Shown here: positions 1 to 7,303 of the stretch, piece after piece | How the letters are laid out: each line of letters begins with the position of its first letter | How positions within the stretch are numbered: position 1 is the first letter of the stretch | Origin: an uncultured Treponema sp. | GTDB lineage: Bacteria; Spirochaetota; Spirochaetia; Treponematales; Treponemataceae | DNA length: 16,551 bases | Assembly (NCBI GenBank): GCA_937885175.1 | Contig: CAKZZO010000013.1 | Coordinates: 1 to 16,551 of the forward strand | Direction: 5' to 3' | Made by a program: the position numbers and the translations under genes | The notes under the pieces: generated by a model | Databases searched by the model: none | The model's input: the letters and a program-made list of their open reading frames with translations, nothing else | What the model was told of the DNA's origin: nothing

Positions 1-8
1 GCAACGGT

Positions 9-82
9 AGCCTTTTTGCTGCTCATACATTTCATTTGTCCAGCCGATATTCAAGTACGATATGTATAATGCGTTTGCCCTG
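9..82 (-). repeat. 74-bp terminal repeat, copy A
   Basis: This stretch matches the reverse complement of 16478-16551 over 74 ungapped bases with six mismatches (about 92%). It contains the direct repeat CGATAT twice, 13 bp apart, and ends with CCCTG on the side facing the lipoprotein gene. Read in the direction of the lipoprotein gene, it lies beyond that gene's stop codon in the same orientation that copy B has to its own upstream gene. It has no recognisable coding content. The outer boundary is uncertain because copy B is cut by the window end. Confidence 0.85.
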
Positions 83-136
83 CAAGAATATTCAATCATT
101 TATCAAAAAAGACGCAAAAGTGCACAATAATTCGTA

Positions 137-182
137 AGCGACTTTGTCCAAGGAAGCCCGGCTTCCTTTTGCGTTAGTCGCT
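137..182 (-). terminator. nested palindrome at the 3' end of the lipoprotein gene
   Basis: An outer inverted repeat AGCGACT/AGTCGCT (137-143 and 176-182) encloses an inner one, AAGGAAG/CTTCCTT (150-156 and 162-168). The lipoprotein stop codon (174-176) lies inside the structure. On the minus strand the inner hairpin is not followed by a clear U run; on the plus strand it is followed by TTTT. It may therefore be a weak or bidirectional terminator, or an unrelated cruciform. Confidence 0.45.
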
Positions 183-2816
183 GTATATCCAAAATATTGT
201 GCTGAAGATATTCTCTACTGCAGTGCCGTCGTCACTAATCGTGAACTCAAATAACGTCGTTCCGCTCGCATCAGTTATTCTCAACCAACTGTCTGCTTCT
301 GTTGGATTTCCTTCATAGCGGAGATTTTCCCTTGACAATGTAAGATTGCCTCCTTCATATTTTCCAACGGTGTTATCCGCATAGAAGACATAATAGGTAC
401 TTGACGGGTTGCGCTGCTCCCAACGGCAGACAATAGCGTCTCCCGTCCGTACGAACTTTGTTCCAGAATTTTTTTCCGTGGCATAGATGCTTTCATAGTT
501 TTGGCTGACATAAAAAGTAAATATCGTGTTCCCTGTATTGGTCTCTATCGTTACCGTCCCGAAACTTGTCGGTTTGCCCGTGTATTTGTAAGAACTCCGT
601 GCATATCGGAGGTTACCGTTTACATAAAAGTCAACGGTCTTATCAGCATAGAAGACAAAGTAGTTAGATGAGTTATCATTCTGCTCCCAGCGGCAGACTT
701 CGGCATCACCGTTTATCGCCCTAAAATACACGAGCACGGTAACGGCAGACTCTGGCATAGTAAACCTATATCGTGATTCATAAGAAATTTCTTCATATGA
801 AATTTCTTTGCCATTATCTCCCATCACGGAAAGACTGTAAAACTCATAACCATCATTTGCAGTAATGGTAATACCGATAGTTTTACCAGCATACTGCATA
901 TACGTAAATAAGCCATCATAACCCTCATAATTGTCTATGCTGATGTCGCCAGCGTCCGCATCTGATGTAACAGTCATACTATAAAGAGTCGGTGTGGTCG
1001 ATGGGTTCTCTGGCTCAATCGAGGTGTCGCCACCCGAAGAATTACCTCCAGAAGAAGGTATGGATGTCGTCACGATATACCGTAGCCCAGAGCTGCTTTC
1101 TGTAGCGATAAGGTCTGCTCCACTCTTTTTGACTGTAAATGTCAGCGTTCCTGCACCAGCGGCTATCAGAATTGGAACAGTATTTTTATTCGTTATCTTT
1201 ACCGTTCCTGCTGCATTTGGTTTACCCGTATACGTGAGTACGCTCCTTGAAAAATTCAGTGCGTAACCTGCATAGTATTCAGCGGTACCATCATCATAGA
1301 AAATGTAATAATTGGAATTGTCCCCGTCTGCCACCCAAACGCAAAGATCATCCGTGTTTGTTTCTGTTGTATCAGAAGGATTTGTTGCACCAGAATTATT
1401 TTCGCTCGTGCCGCCGCTATTTTCACTTCTCTTGTTTGGACTTATTACGCTTTCTACGCTATCAACAGTTTCAACTTTTATAGACTTGATTCCCAGCTCA
1501 TCTGTTGCGCCAATGACAATTTCACCGCCTGCCGTGCCAAAATCGTAGGCATCCACAAGAGCTGTCTGTATAACAGATTTTGCATTGCTTGCAGAAGATG
1601 TGTCAACATTTCCTTCGTAAACAGCGTTGTTAGCACCAACTGCCATAGCCATATAGCGGTCATTAGCGGTTTTGTTGCTGTTAATAGCCCATTCAACGGT
1701 GACTTTGGCTTTTCCTTTGACTCCAGAAATTAAAAAACCCGCCCGCTTGAAGATAATACCTGCCGCAGGAGTTGTATATTTGTAATATGGTGTACCACTC
1801 GTAGAATAATTTTGTATTGAACCGATTTTTGTGCTAGCACTAGCGAGCAAGGTAAGTTTGATTCCCGTATCGGCATCCTCGACAAACGTAATATCTTTTT
1901 CAAGGCAGATTGCATCGTCTGTAATTGCAGTCCTGGCCTTTGTTGTTCCAGTGATGGCTTTGATTTTGTCTGCACATCCGCCGCTGCCTGTAAGGTCAAA
2001 AGAAACAGCATAAGGTGCTACGCTACTATTATTTGATGGCGAAGACGTAGAATTCTCACTACCACCACCTGAGGCAGATCCTGAACTTACATTGTATTTT
2101 GTCGCCGGAAAATTACCAAGATAGCCCTGTGCTGTAATAGTACTTCCAGTCACGGTAACCTTAAACGTAATGAGTTCTGTTCCCGTAGCAGCAATTTTCA
2201 GGCTGACCGTTTCCCCATTTTCTGTCGGATGACCGGAATATGTAAGCGTACTTCTGTCCTTATCAAGCTTTCCCTTGTAATAGTATTCAACAGTATTATC
2301 CGCATAGAAAATGTAGTAGGTTGTCGCATCATCGCTCTGTACATAGGTACAAATAACTCCGCTACTAGCAGAGCCACCGCCACCAGACGCATCAGTCTTA
2401 CCGCTTTCACTGCCGTCTGTAGAAGACCCTGTCTTTACATTGTATTTCGTTCCTGTTGCCATTCCACCCAAGTATGTCTCAGCTGTGATAGTGCTCCCGC
2501 TGACGGTAACCTTAAACGTAAACAAAGTTGTTCCCGAAGATGCGATTTTTAGCGTAACCGTCTCGCCATTTTGCGTTGGATTACCTGAATAACTGAGGAT
2601 TCCCTTTGCATAGTCAGTACCGTTGGAATGACCTTCTGCCGTGCCGTCAGAATAGAAAACGAAATAATTAGCCGATTTGTCGCTCTGCACATAGGTACAA
2701 ACAGTTCCTCCGCCGCTTTCACCACCGCCACCAGCATCATTGCTACACGCAAGAATCACGCTCGCGAAAAACACTGTGGCAAAAAATGCCACGCACATTG
2801 CACCAAACTTTTTCAT
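174..2816 (-). CDS. large repeat-containing lipoprotein
   Basis: This 880-residue protein has a lipoprotein signal peptide: MKKFGAM, a hydrophobic core, then ILAC with the probable lipidated Cys at residue 24. It is therefore predicted to be membrane anchored and exported. After a Gly/Ser linker there are five related ~90-residue repeats, at about 39-127, 155-243, 491-583, 707-791 and 796-880. Each starts with C-x-[YW]/W and carries a YY-x-FY-x-D-x-T core, then a Y-x-G-x-P turn and a TLFTF-like strand. Between repeats 2 and 3 (about 268-455) lies a beta-rich domain that could be a carbohydrate-binding sandwich. Residues 607-700 resemble the divergent InlB B-repeat type (GYEF... TMPESAVTV). 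Ser/Gly/Asn-rich linkers join the modules. The start is supported by GAGGAGG at 2824-2830, 7 nt upstream. The gene is divergent from the XRE gene and probably shares control with it. The function is unknown; a surface adhesin or glycan-binding protein is a guess. Confidence 0.85.
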   Translation of the reverse strand: MKKFGAMCVAFFATVFFASVILACSNDAGGGGESGGGTVCTYVQSDKSANYFVFYSDGTAEGHSNGTDYAKGILSYSGNPTQNGETVTLKIASSGTTLFTFKVTVSGSTITAETYLGGMATGTKYNVKTGSSTDGSESGKTDASGGGGSASSGVICTYVQSDDATTYYIFYADNTVEYYYKGKLDKDRSTLTYSGHPTENGETVSLKIAATGTELITFKVTVTGSTITAQGYLGNFPATKYNVSSGSASGGGSENSTSSPSNNSSVAPYAVSFDLTGSGGCADKIKAITGTTKARTAITDDAICLEKDITFVEDADTGIKLTLLASASTKIGSIQNYSTSGTPYYKYTTPAAGIIFKRAGFLISGVKGKAKVTVEWAINSNKTANDRYMAMAVGANNAVYEGNVDTSSASNAKSVIQTALVDAYDFGTAGGEIVIGATDELGIKSIKVETVDSVESVISPNKRSENSGGTSENNSGATNPSDTTETNTDDLCVWVADGDNSNYYIFYDDGTAEYYAGYALNFSRSVLTYTGKPNAAGTVKITNKNTVPILIAAGAGTLTFTVKKSGADLIATESSSGLRYIVTTSIPSSGGNSSGGDTSIEPENPSTTPTLYSMTVTSDADAGDISIDNYEGYDGLFTYMQYAGKTIGITITANDGYEFYSLSVMGDNGKEISYEEISYESRYRFTMPESAVTVLVYFRAINGDAEVCRWEQNDNSSNYFVFYADKTVDFYVNGNLRYARSSYKYTGKPTSFGTVTIETNTGNTIFTFYVSQNYESIYATEKNSGTKFVRTGDAIVCRWEQRNPSSTYYVFYADNTVGKYEGGNLTLSRENLRYEGNPTEADSWLRITDASGTTLFEFTISDDGTAVENIFSTIFWIYSD
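777..806. repeat. 15-bp tandem duplication inside the lipoprotein gene
   Basis: Two adjacent 15-mers, TTCATAAGAAATTTC (777-791) and TTCATATGAAATTTC (792-806), differ at one base. On the coding strand they produce the residue duplication EISYE-EISYE (about residues 671-680) in the InlB-like domain. The reading frame is kept. Confidence 0.85.
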
Positions 2817-2833
2817 AAAACAGCCTCCTCGAT

Positions 2834-2862
2834 TTTACATACTACAATTCACCATCTATAAG
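2834..2862 (+). promoter_or_regulatory. predicted promoter of the XRE regulator
   Basis: A -35 TTTACA (2834-2839) and a -10 TATAAG (2857-2862) are separated by 17 bp. Each is five of six to the sigma-70 consensus. Transcription would start near 2869, inside the inverted repeat at 2862-2886, giving a leader of about 56 nt before the TTG start. Confidence 0.5.
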
Positions 2863-2886
2863 ATTGTACAATTAAAGTATACAATC
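2862..2886. promoter_or_regulatory. inverted repeat, probable operator between divergent genes
   Basis: GATTGTA (2862-2868), an 11-bp spacer, then TACAATC (2880-2886) form a perfect 7-bp inverted repeat. Further TACAAT copies start at 2843 and 2867. The repeat overlaps the predicted -10 of the lipoprotein promoter, abuts the -10 of the XRE promoter, and covers both predicted start sites. This is where a repressor would block both. The adjacent XRE protein is the natural candidate ligand, by inference. Confidence 0.55.
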
Positions 2887-2904
2887 ACTTAGATGTTAAA
2901 TCAA
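2876..2904 (-). promoter_or_regulatory. predicted promoter of the lipoprotein gene
   Basis: On the minus strand, -35 TTGATT (2904-2899) and -10 TATACT (2881-2876) are 17 bp apart. The start would be near 2869, leaving a leader of about 50 nt with a strong GAGGAGG ribosome site. It overlaps the XRE promoter head-on. Confidence 0.6.
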
Positions 2905-2924
2905 GGGTAAAAACATCTTACAGT

Positions 2925-3248
2925 TTGTATATGCTATCTGATACTTTTGGCGATTTACTTCGCACTTTTAGAAATCAGAGAGGGTTATCCGCGCGGGAAA
3001 TGAGTCTTGCGCTCGGGCAAAATGTCAATTACATCAATCTCATAGAAAACGGAAAACGCCTTCCGTCCATGCAGGGATTTTTTTCAATCTGTGAATACAT
3101 GCAGATAAGCCCCGCTGAATTCTTTTCAGCAGGATTATCGAAATCAGAGATAGCAGATAGGAATCTGTATGAATCACTTACAAAGTTGACGACCAAGCAA
3201 AAACAGATTCTCGTTGATTTTATCAAGGAATTTTCCGACATGCATTAA
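2925..3248 (+). CDS. XRE/SinR-like HTH transcriptional regulator
   Basis: This small DNA-binding protein (107 residues) has one HTH_3 (Cro/C1/XRE) domain at about residues 8-66. It includes R-x-x-RGLSAREMS, then QNVNYINLIENGKRLPS, the usual recognition-helix and following-loop pattern. The C-terminal ~40 residues (LTKLTTKQKQILVDFIKEF) look helical and may dimerise. The start is uncertain: TTG at 2925 or ATG at 2931. Neither has a well-spaced Shine-Dalgarno; AAGGG at 2903-2907 is far upstream. The stop codon overlaps that of the convergent MATE gene by 4 nt. Position and operator geometry suggest it represses itself and the divergent lipoprotein gene; this is inference. Confidence 0.85.
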   Translation: MYMLSDTFGDLLRTFRNQRGLSAREMSLALGQNVNYINLIENGKRLPSMQGFFSICEYMQISPAEFFSAGLSKSEIADRNLYESLTKLTTKQKQILVDFIKEFSDMH

Positions 3249-4609
3249 GCAATGCTGTTTTTTCTGCCAAAGACTTTGCGGGAATAGACGGCATGGACAA
3301 TGGTCATCAGAATGCCGCAGAGACACCAGCCCACTGGGTATGCCAGCGAAACGGGAATAAAACTTGCCGTGATGTGAGTGGTAACAAAAAGGTATATCTG
3401 ACGGAAGACAACAAAAGAAGACAGCATGACTACTGTAGGCGCAAGGGCGTTTCCCAGCCCCCGCAATACGCCGCCATACACCTGATTCAGTGCGCGAAAG
3501 ACATAGAAAGGTGCGCCCACCCGCAGGAAAAAAGTGCCGTAGTACAATACCCTCTCGTCGCGGTTGAACATGCCGATGATTTGGGCGGGAAAAAGTTCAA
3601 AAACCAGCATGAGGACTGCCACCCAGATGAAGGCGAGGCGCATTGACGTGGCGGAACCTTTTTTTACGCGGACAAAATCATGGGCCCCATAGTTCTGTCC
3701 CACAAAGGTTGTAGCGGAAAGGGAAATACTCTGGATGGGCATAAGGGAAATCTGGTCGATTTTGTTAAAACATGACCAGCCCGCCATACAGGCCGCGCCA
3801 AAACGGTTGATGTAGCCCTGCACGAACACATTGGAAAAGGCGGTTATGGCCATCTGAAAGCCGCCGGGAAGACCGATTTTAAGCACCCGTTTGAGCATAT
3901 CGCCATGGATGCGCAGCTCGCGGACTTTCAACTGGAAGATTTCCTTGCTGCGCATCATCACAAAAAGCACCAGCAGCATGGCGACAATTTGCGAAAGCAC
4001 CGTTGCATACGCAGCCCCCGCAATCCCCTGCCCTAAGACCACGACAAATACAAAGTCAAGAATCACATTCAGTATGGAAGAAATCACCAGAAAATAGAGG
4101 GGCCGTGTGGAATCTCCCAATGCACGGAGAACGCCCGCACCCACATTGTAAACCATAAAAAAGAGACTGCCTGAAAAGAAAATCTGCAGGTACTGGTTTG
4201 CCATGTCAAAGACATCGGCGGGCGTATTCATCAGGTGAAGGATACCGGGTGCAAAGAAGCGGCCTAAAAGCGTGGCGATTATGCCCGCTATAAAACTGCC
4301 CGCCATAAGGGTATGAATGGTGCGTCTTACGTTTTCACTGTCGTGAGCACCAAAAAATTGGGAAATCACCACCGTGCCACCCGCCGCCAAACCTACAAAA
4401 AATCCCAGTACGGAATTGATAAGCGAACCAGTTGAACCAATCGCCGCCAGCGCTTCCTTCCCCACATAGTTTCCCACGATGATGCAGTCCACCGTGTTGT
4501 AAAGTTGCTGCAGCAAATTGCCCGCAATTAGAGGCAGGGCAAATTTGAGAATCAGCGGGTGGATTGCACCTGTAGTCATGTCGGTGACGGATTTTTTGGC
4601 GAGTGGCAT
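3245..4609 (-). CDS. MATE family efflux transporter
   Basis: This 454-residue polytopic inner-membrane protein has the size of MATE exporters, which use Na+ or H+ gradients to expel cationic drugs or metabolites. The N-terminus PLIAGNLLQQLYNTVD (residues 26-41), followed by IIVGNYVGKEALAAIG, is typical of the MepA/DinF-like branch. A second, similar half begins near KIGLPGGFQMAITAFSNVFVQG. About twelve hydrophobic segments are expected. The start follows the upstream peptidase stop by 3 nt, and its likely ribosome site GAGGAG lies inside the end of that gene (4625-4630), so the two are probably co-transcribed. The natural substrate cannot be read from sequence. Confidence 0.92.
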   Translation of the reverse strand: MPLAKKSVTDMTTGAIHPLILKFALPLIAGNLLQQLYNTVDCIIVGNYVGKEALAAIGSTGSLINSVLGFFVGLAAGGTVVISQFFGAHDSENVRRTIHTLMAGSFIAGIIATLLGRFFAPGILHLMNTPADVFDMANQYLQIFFSGSLFFMVYNVGAGVLRALGDSTRPLYFLVISSILNVILDFVFVVVLGQGIAGAAYATVLSQIVAMLLVLFVMMRSKEIFQLKVRELRIHGDMLKRVLKIGLPGGFQMAITAFSNVFVQGYINRFGAACMAGWSCFNKIDQISLMPIQSISLSATTFVGQNYGAHDFVRVKKGSATSMRLAFIWVAVLMLVFELFPAQIIGMFNRDERVLYYGTFFLRVGAPFYVFRALNQVYGGVLRGLGNALAPTVVMLSSFVVFRQIYLFVTTHITASFIPVSLAYPVGWCLCGILMTIVHAVYSRKVFGRKNSIA

Positions 4610-4612
4610 GAA

Positions 4613-6487
4613 TTATTTGCACAACTCCTCAAAGGCGGCCACTTCCCTGGCGTACATGTCTATACCGCTCTTCCAGAATGCAGGACTTGTAATGTCAAAG
4701 CCCGCTTTTTTGCACAGGTCTTCGCAAGACAGACTGCCAGTATCGGAAAGAAGTTCGGCATAGGTTTTGGCAAAAGAAGCTCCTTCCTTTTGATAGCGAG
4801 CGTACAAGCCGGCGGCAAAAAGCTGACCAAAGGCATAGGGGAAGTTGTAGAAGTCCAGTTCAGTGCTGTAGTAATGGGATTTTACCGCCCACATGTATTC
4901 GTGGCGTTCACTTCCCAAACCTGCTCCATAGGATTTTTCCTGGGCTTCGCGCATCAGGCGGCAAAAGTCTGCGGAGGAAAGTTCGCTTGTGGCACGCTGG
5001 TCAAAGAGACTGCGCTCAAAATAAAAGCGGCACAAAATGTCCACGAGTACCTGGCTGGTGTCCTGCAAGTCCAAATCCAGAATCTGTAGTTTTTCTGCAC
5101 CAGTAGCCTGTAAAATCATATCCTGCTTGACGATGGTTTCTGCAAAGGTGGAGGCCGTTTCTGCCAGCGTCATGGGATAGCTAAAGAAGGCAGCGGGCTT
5201 TCCTTTCAGGCAACTAAAATGATAGGCATGCCCCAGTTCATGGGCGAGGGTGATGATGTCACTGAATGTGCCGGTAAAATTAGAAAGTATGCGGCTCTGG
5301 TGGCCAAGGGCAAAATCTTCGTCATAAGCACCGCCCACTTTGCCGGGGCGCACCTGAGCATCAATCCAATTGGAATCAAAAGCCTTGCGGGCAAAGTCAC
5401 CCATGGCACTACTGAATGAATTGTAACGGGCAATAATGTAGTCTCTGGCTTCGGCGAATGTCCATGTTCTTGAAAGAAGGGACTGACGAGACCCATCAGA
5501 CAAAGGCTTGTTGCTGGGGTCATCCGCATTCATAGGAGCAAATAAATCGTAAAAGGCAAGGCCGGCGTCTTTTCCGCTCGTGCCCGCCACTTTGCTGGCC
5601 GTTAAGTTGTGTCTGCGAAGGTAGCCAGCCTTTGCCGTAAAATACCGCCGCCACAGAGGAAGGCTTTCTTCTATGGCAGTGATAAGCGCATCCAAAGTCT
5701 TCCTGCTCATGCGGCTGGAAGCAAGGGCACGGTCTATGGCTTGGTTCCAGTGGCGGTGCTTGTTCAGCGCAAGGGTTTCGCCTTTGAGATTGTTCAGTGC
5801 GGCGGCAATGGCGATTTCGTTCTGGCGGAGCAAGGCAAGTTCTTTTTCGTAGGAAGACTTGCGCACTTTTGCATCAGCTGAGTAGGCATCGTTTCTGAGT
5901 TCGTTGAAAGTCTTTCCTGTCTCAGCGTCTTTTGCGTTACTGATAATCTGCTCATGCAAGCGTCCCCATGCGTTGCCTCCCGTTCGCTGAAGTTCGCCCG
6001 CAAGATGCTCTTCTGCATTGCTCATTTGATGGGCCGTTTCGTCAATCGCCTCCTGCAAGAGAAATTTGTATGAGGCATACTGAGGATAACGGTCATAAAA
6101 CTCATCCAGATGCTTGGCATGGGAAAGCAAAATTGACTTGAAGATTAAGTCCAACTGCTGAATGCGCAATCCCATTTCCTCAATGCGGGAAATATTGTTC
6201 AGGTAGTCGGTATTGGTAGTGTCTACGGAATAAATGACATAGGCGTAGGCATTGAGGGTTCCGGCAAGCGCATCCACTTTGTTTTCTGCTTCCAGATAGG
6301 CGGCAAGCCATGCAGGAAAGTCAAAATTGTCATTGTGGTTTTTGGTGAAGTCTTTTGCCGTGTCCAAAAGGTTTTCCAGTGTGTCCATGCCGGAAGCGTA
6401 ATCAGTAAGTGCCTGCTTGTATTCCGGTGAATTTATTGAAGTAAAAATGCTGTCCAAATTCCAGCGGGGGATTGTTCTTGTGTCCAT
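4613..6487 (-). CDS. pepF: oligoendopeptidase F-like zinc peptidase (M3 family)
   Basis: This 624-residue cytoplasmic metallopeptidase of the M3B/PepF type hydrolyses short peptides. The zinc site is HELGH at residues 416-420, and the third ligand is probably Glu443 in AETASTFAE. The C-terminal F-Y-N-F-P-Y-A-F-G stretch (about 546-554) carries the tyrosines conserved in this family. Length and motif spacing are normal. The reading frame stays open upstream to 6664, but the first 59 residues of that extension are not family-like, so the ATG giving MDTRTIPRW is chosen. No Shine-Dalgarno precedes this ATG; an AT-rich -10-like sequence sits 6-8 nt upstream. It probably heads an operon with the MATE gene, 3 nt downstream. 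Confidence 0.92.
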   Translation of the reverse strand: MDTRTIPRWNLDSIFTSINSPEYKQALTDYASGMDTLENLLDTAKDFTKNHNDNFDFPAWLAAYLEAENKVDALAGTLNAYAYVIYSVDTTNTDYLNNISRIEEMGLRIQQLDLIFKSILLSHAKHLDEFYDRYPQYASYKFLLQEAIDETAHQMSNAEEHLAGELQRTGGNAWGRLHEQIISNAKDAETGKTFNELRNDAYSADAKVRKSSYEKELALLRQNEIAIAAALNNLKGETLALNKHRHWNQAIDRALASSRMSRKTLDALITAIEESLPLWRRYFTAKAGYLRRHNLTASKVAGTSGKDAGLAFYDLFAPMNADDPSNKPLSDGSRQSLLSRTWTFAEARDYIIARYNSFSSAMGDFARKAFDSNWIDAQVRPGKVGGAYDEDFALGHQSRILSNFTGTFSDIITLAHELGHAYHFSCLKGKPAAFFSYPMTLAETASTFAETIVKQDMILQATGAEKLQILDLDLQDTSQVLVDILCRFYFERSLFDQRATSELSSADFCRLMREAQEKSYGAGLGSERHEYMWAVKSHYYSTELDFYNFPYAFGQLFAAGLYARYQKEGASFAKTYAELLSDTGSLSCEDLCKKAGFDITSPAFWKSGIDMYAREVAAFEELCK

Positions 6488-6491
6488 ACGT

Positions 6492-6522
6492 ATAATATAT
6501 AGAAAATAGACCGAATCGGAAA
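6492..6522 (-). promoter_or_regulatory. possible promoter of the peptidase-MATE operon
   Basis: On the minus strand, TATATT (6499-6494) or TATTAT (6497-6492) could be a -10 element, with a poor -35 candidate TTTCCG (6522-6517). Transcription would begin at or beside the ATG at 6487, where no ribosome site is visible. The support is weaker than for the two similar cases at 6663 and 13598. Confidence 0.3.
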
Positions 6523-6531
6523 TAGTTTTAA

Positions 6532-6621
6532 GGGCGTTACGGGGCTGAAAAGCGGATGGCTGCCCCGTTAGAAAGGGGTAGGTGAGCAACGCAGTGCGAA
6601 CTAGGGGAAAGGCTTTTCCCC
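6532..6621. other. GC-rich structured intergenic element
   Basis: The element lies between the divergent peptidase and TPR genes. It is much more G/C-rich than nearby intergenic DNA. ACGGGGC (6539-6545) pairs with GCCCCGT (6562-6568), and the CCCC at 6563-6566 could pair instead with GGGG at 6575-6578. A second hairpin, GGGGAAA-GGCT-TTTCCCC, spans 6604-6621. It could be a dispersed repeat, a structured RNA or a regulatory site. Nothing recognisable is encoded. Confidence 0.4.
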
Positions 6622-6626
6622 CTCCG

Positions 6627-6656
6627 TAGACAGCGGGTTTTCTACCGTGGTATACT
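6627..6656 (+). promoter_or_regulatory. predicted promoter of the TPR lipoprotein, leaderless layout
   Basis: -35 TAGACA (6627-6632) and -10 TATACT (6651-6656) are 18 bp apart, each five of six to consensus. The expected start is about 7 nt after the -10, at 6663, which is the A of the ATG. No Shine-Dalgarno exists in the short gap. Confidence 0.6.
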
Positions 6657-6662
6657 TTTTGC

Positions 6663-7283
6663 ATGAAAAGCCGATTTTTTCTTGTGTTGACGATGGGTCT
6701 GCTCTTTTGTGCCTGTAATCGAAAAGCACTGAATGAGGAAGAAATTTTTGAGCGGCGGGCAGAATCTGAGCGCGTGTATCAGACCGGCTACACCCTGATG
6801 ATTGAACGTCATTATGAAAAGGCCAAAGATTCCTTTGAAAAGGCAATTTCTTTGGACAAGTCCAATGCAGAAGCCTGGTATGGTTTGAGTACGACGCTGA
6901 TTGAACTGGGAAAATACAGCAAAGCCGTGGACGCAGCCCTACAGGCGGCTGAAAAATATGAAAATGCCACCCTCTATGATGACAAAATTGCTTTTAGAAA
7001 CGATGCCCTAGTACAGGCAGGCGAGGCTTACTTGTGGAACAAGAAGAAAAAAGAGGCCATGGCTCAGTTTCAGTCTGTCTATGATTTAGACCCTGAAAAC
7101 GGGGACGTACTGATGAATATTGTGGCGACCTACATTCGCTGTGAATATGCAGATGAAGCCCTGATGTTCTGCGAAAAAAACACGGCGACCTATGGAGAAA
7201 ATCTGAGGGCGGTAACGCTCCTGCAGGAAATGCTTCGTATGCTCCAAGAGGAAAAAGACGGTGTGCGGGAAGCAACGGAATGA
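6663..7283 (+). CDS. TPR-repeat lipoprotein
   Basis: This 206-residue protein has a short signal peptide (KSR, then a hydrophobic run) ending in FCAC, with Cys18 as the probable lipidation site and a second Cys at 16. The rest is helical and contains about four tetratricopeptide repeats at roughly 35-68, 69-102, 113-146 and 147-180. The first is the clearest (Y-E-K-A-K-D-S-F-E-K-A-I-x-L-D). TPR lipoproteins of this size usually scaffold envelope complexes, but no partner is identifiable here. The neighbouring genes run away from or towards it, so it is probably monocistronic. The ATG coincides with the predicted transcription start. Confidence 0.85.
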   Translation: MKSRFFLVLTMGLLFCACNRKALNEEEIFERRAESERVYQTGYTLMIERHYEKAKDSFEKAISLDKSNAEAWYGLSTTLIELGKYSKAVDAALQAAEKYENATLYDDKIAFRNDALVQAGEAYLWNKKKKEAMAQFQSVYDLDPENGDVLMNIVATYIRCEYADEALMFCEKNTATYGENLRAVTLLQEMLRMLQEEKDGVREATE

Positions 7284-7303
7284 CCCCTCCACTCACCCAA
7301 TGA

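Noticed and set aside
1..82. Integron attC-like reading of the end repeats
   Set aside because: Position after a gene's stop fits cassettes, but no RYYYAAC/GTTRRRY pair or long palindromic symmetry is present, and no integrase is in the window.
4559..5089. 176-codon plus-strand frame across the MATE/peptidase junction
   Set aside because: Antisense to two clear genes and composed of low-information sequence.
6582..6629. 15-codon ORF (GTG start) after AAAGGGG
   Set aside because: Very short, composed of hairpin sequence (PPP, RGK) and without independent support.
6488..6664. N-terminal extension of the peptidase to an upstream ATG
   Set aside because: The 59 added residues are unlike M3 peptidases and cover the GC-rich structured element and the divergent promoter.
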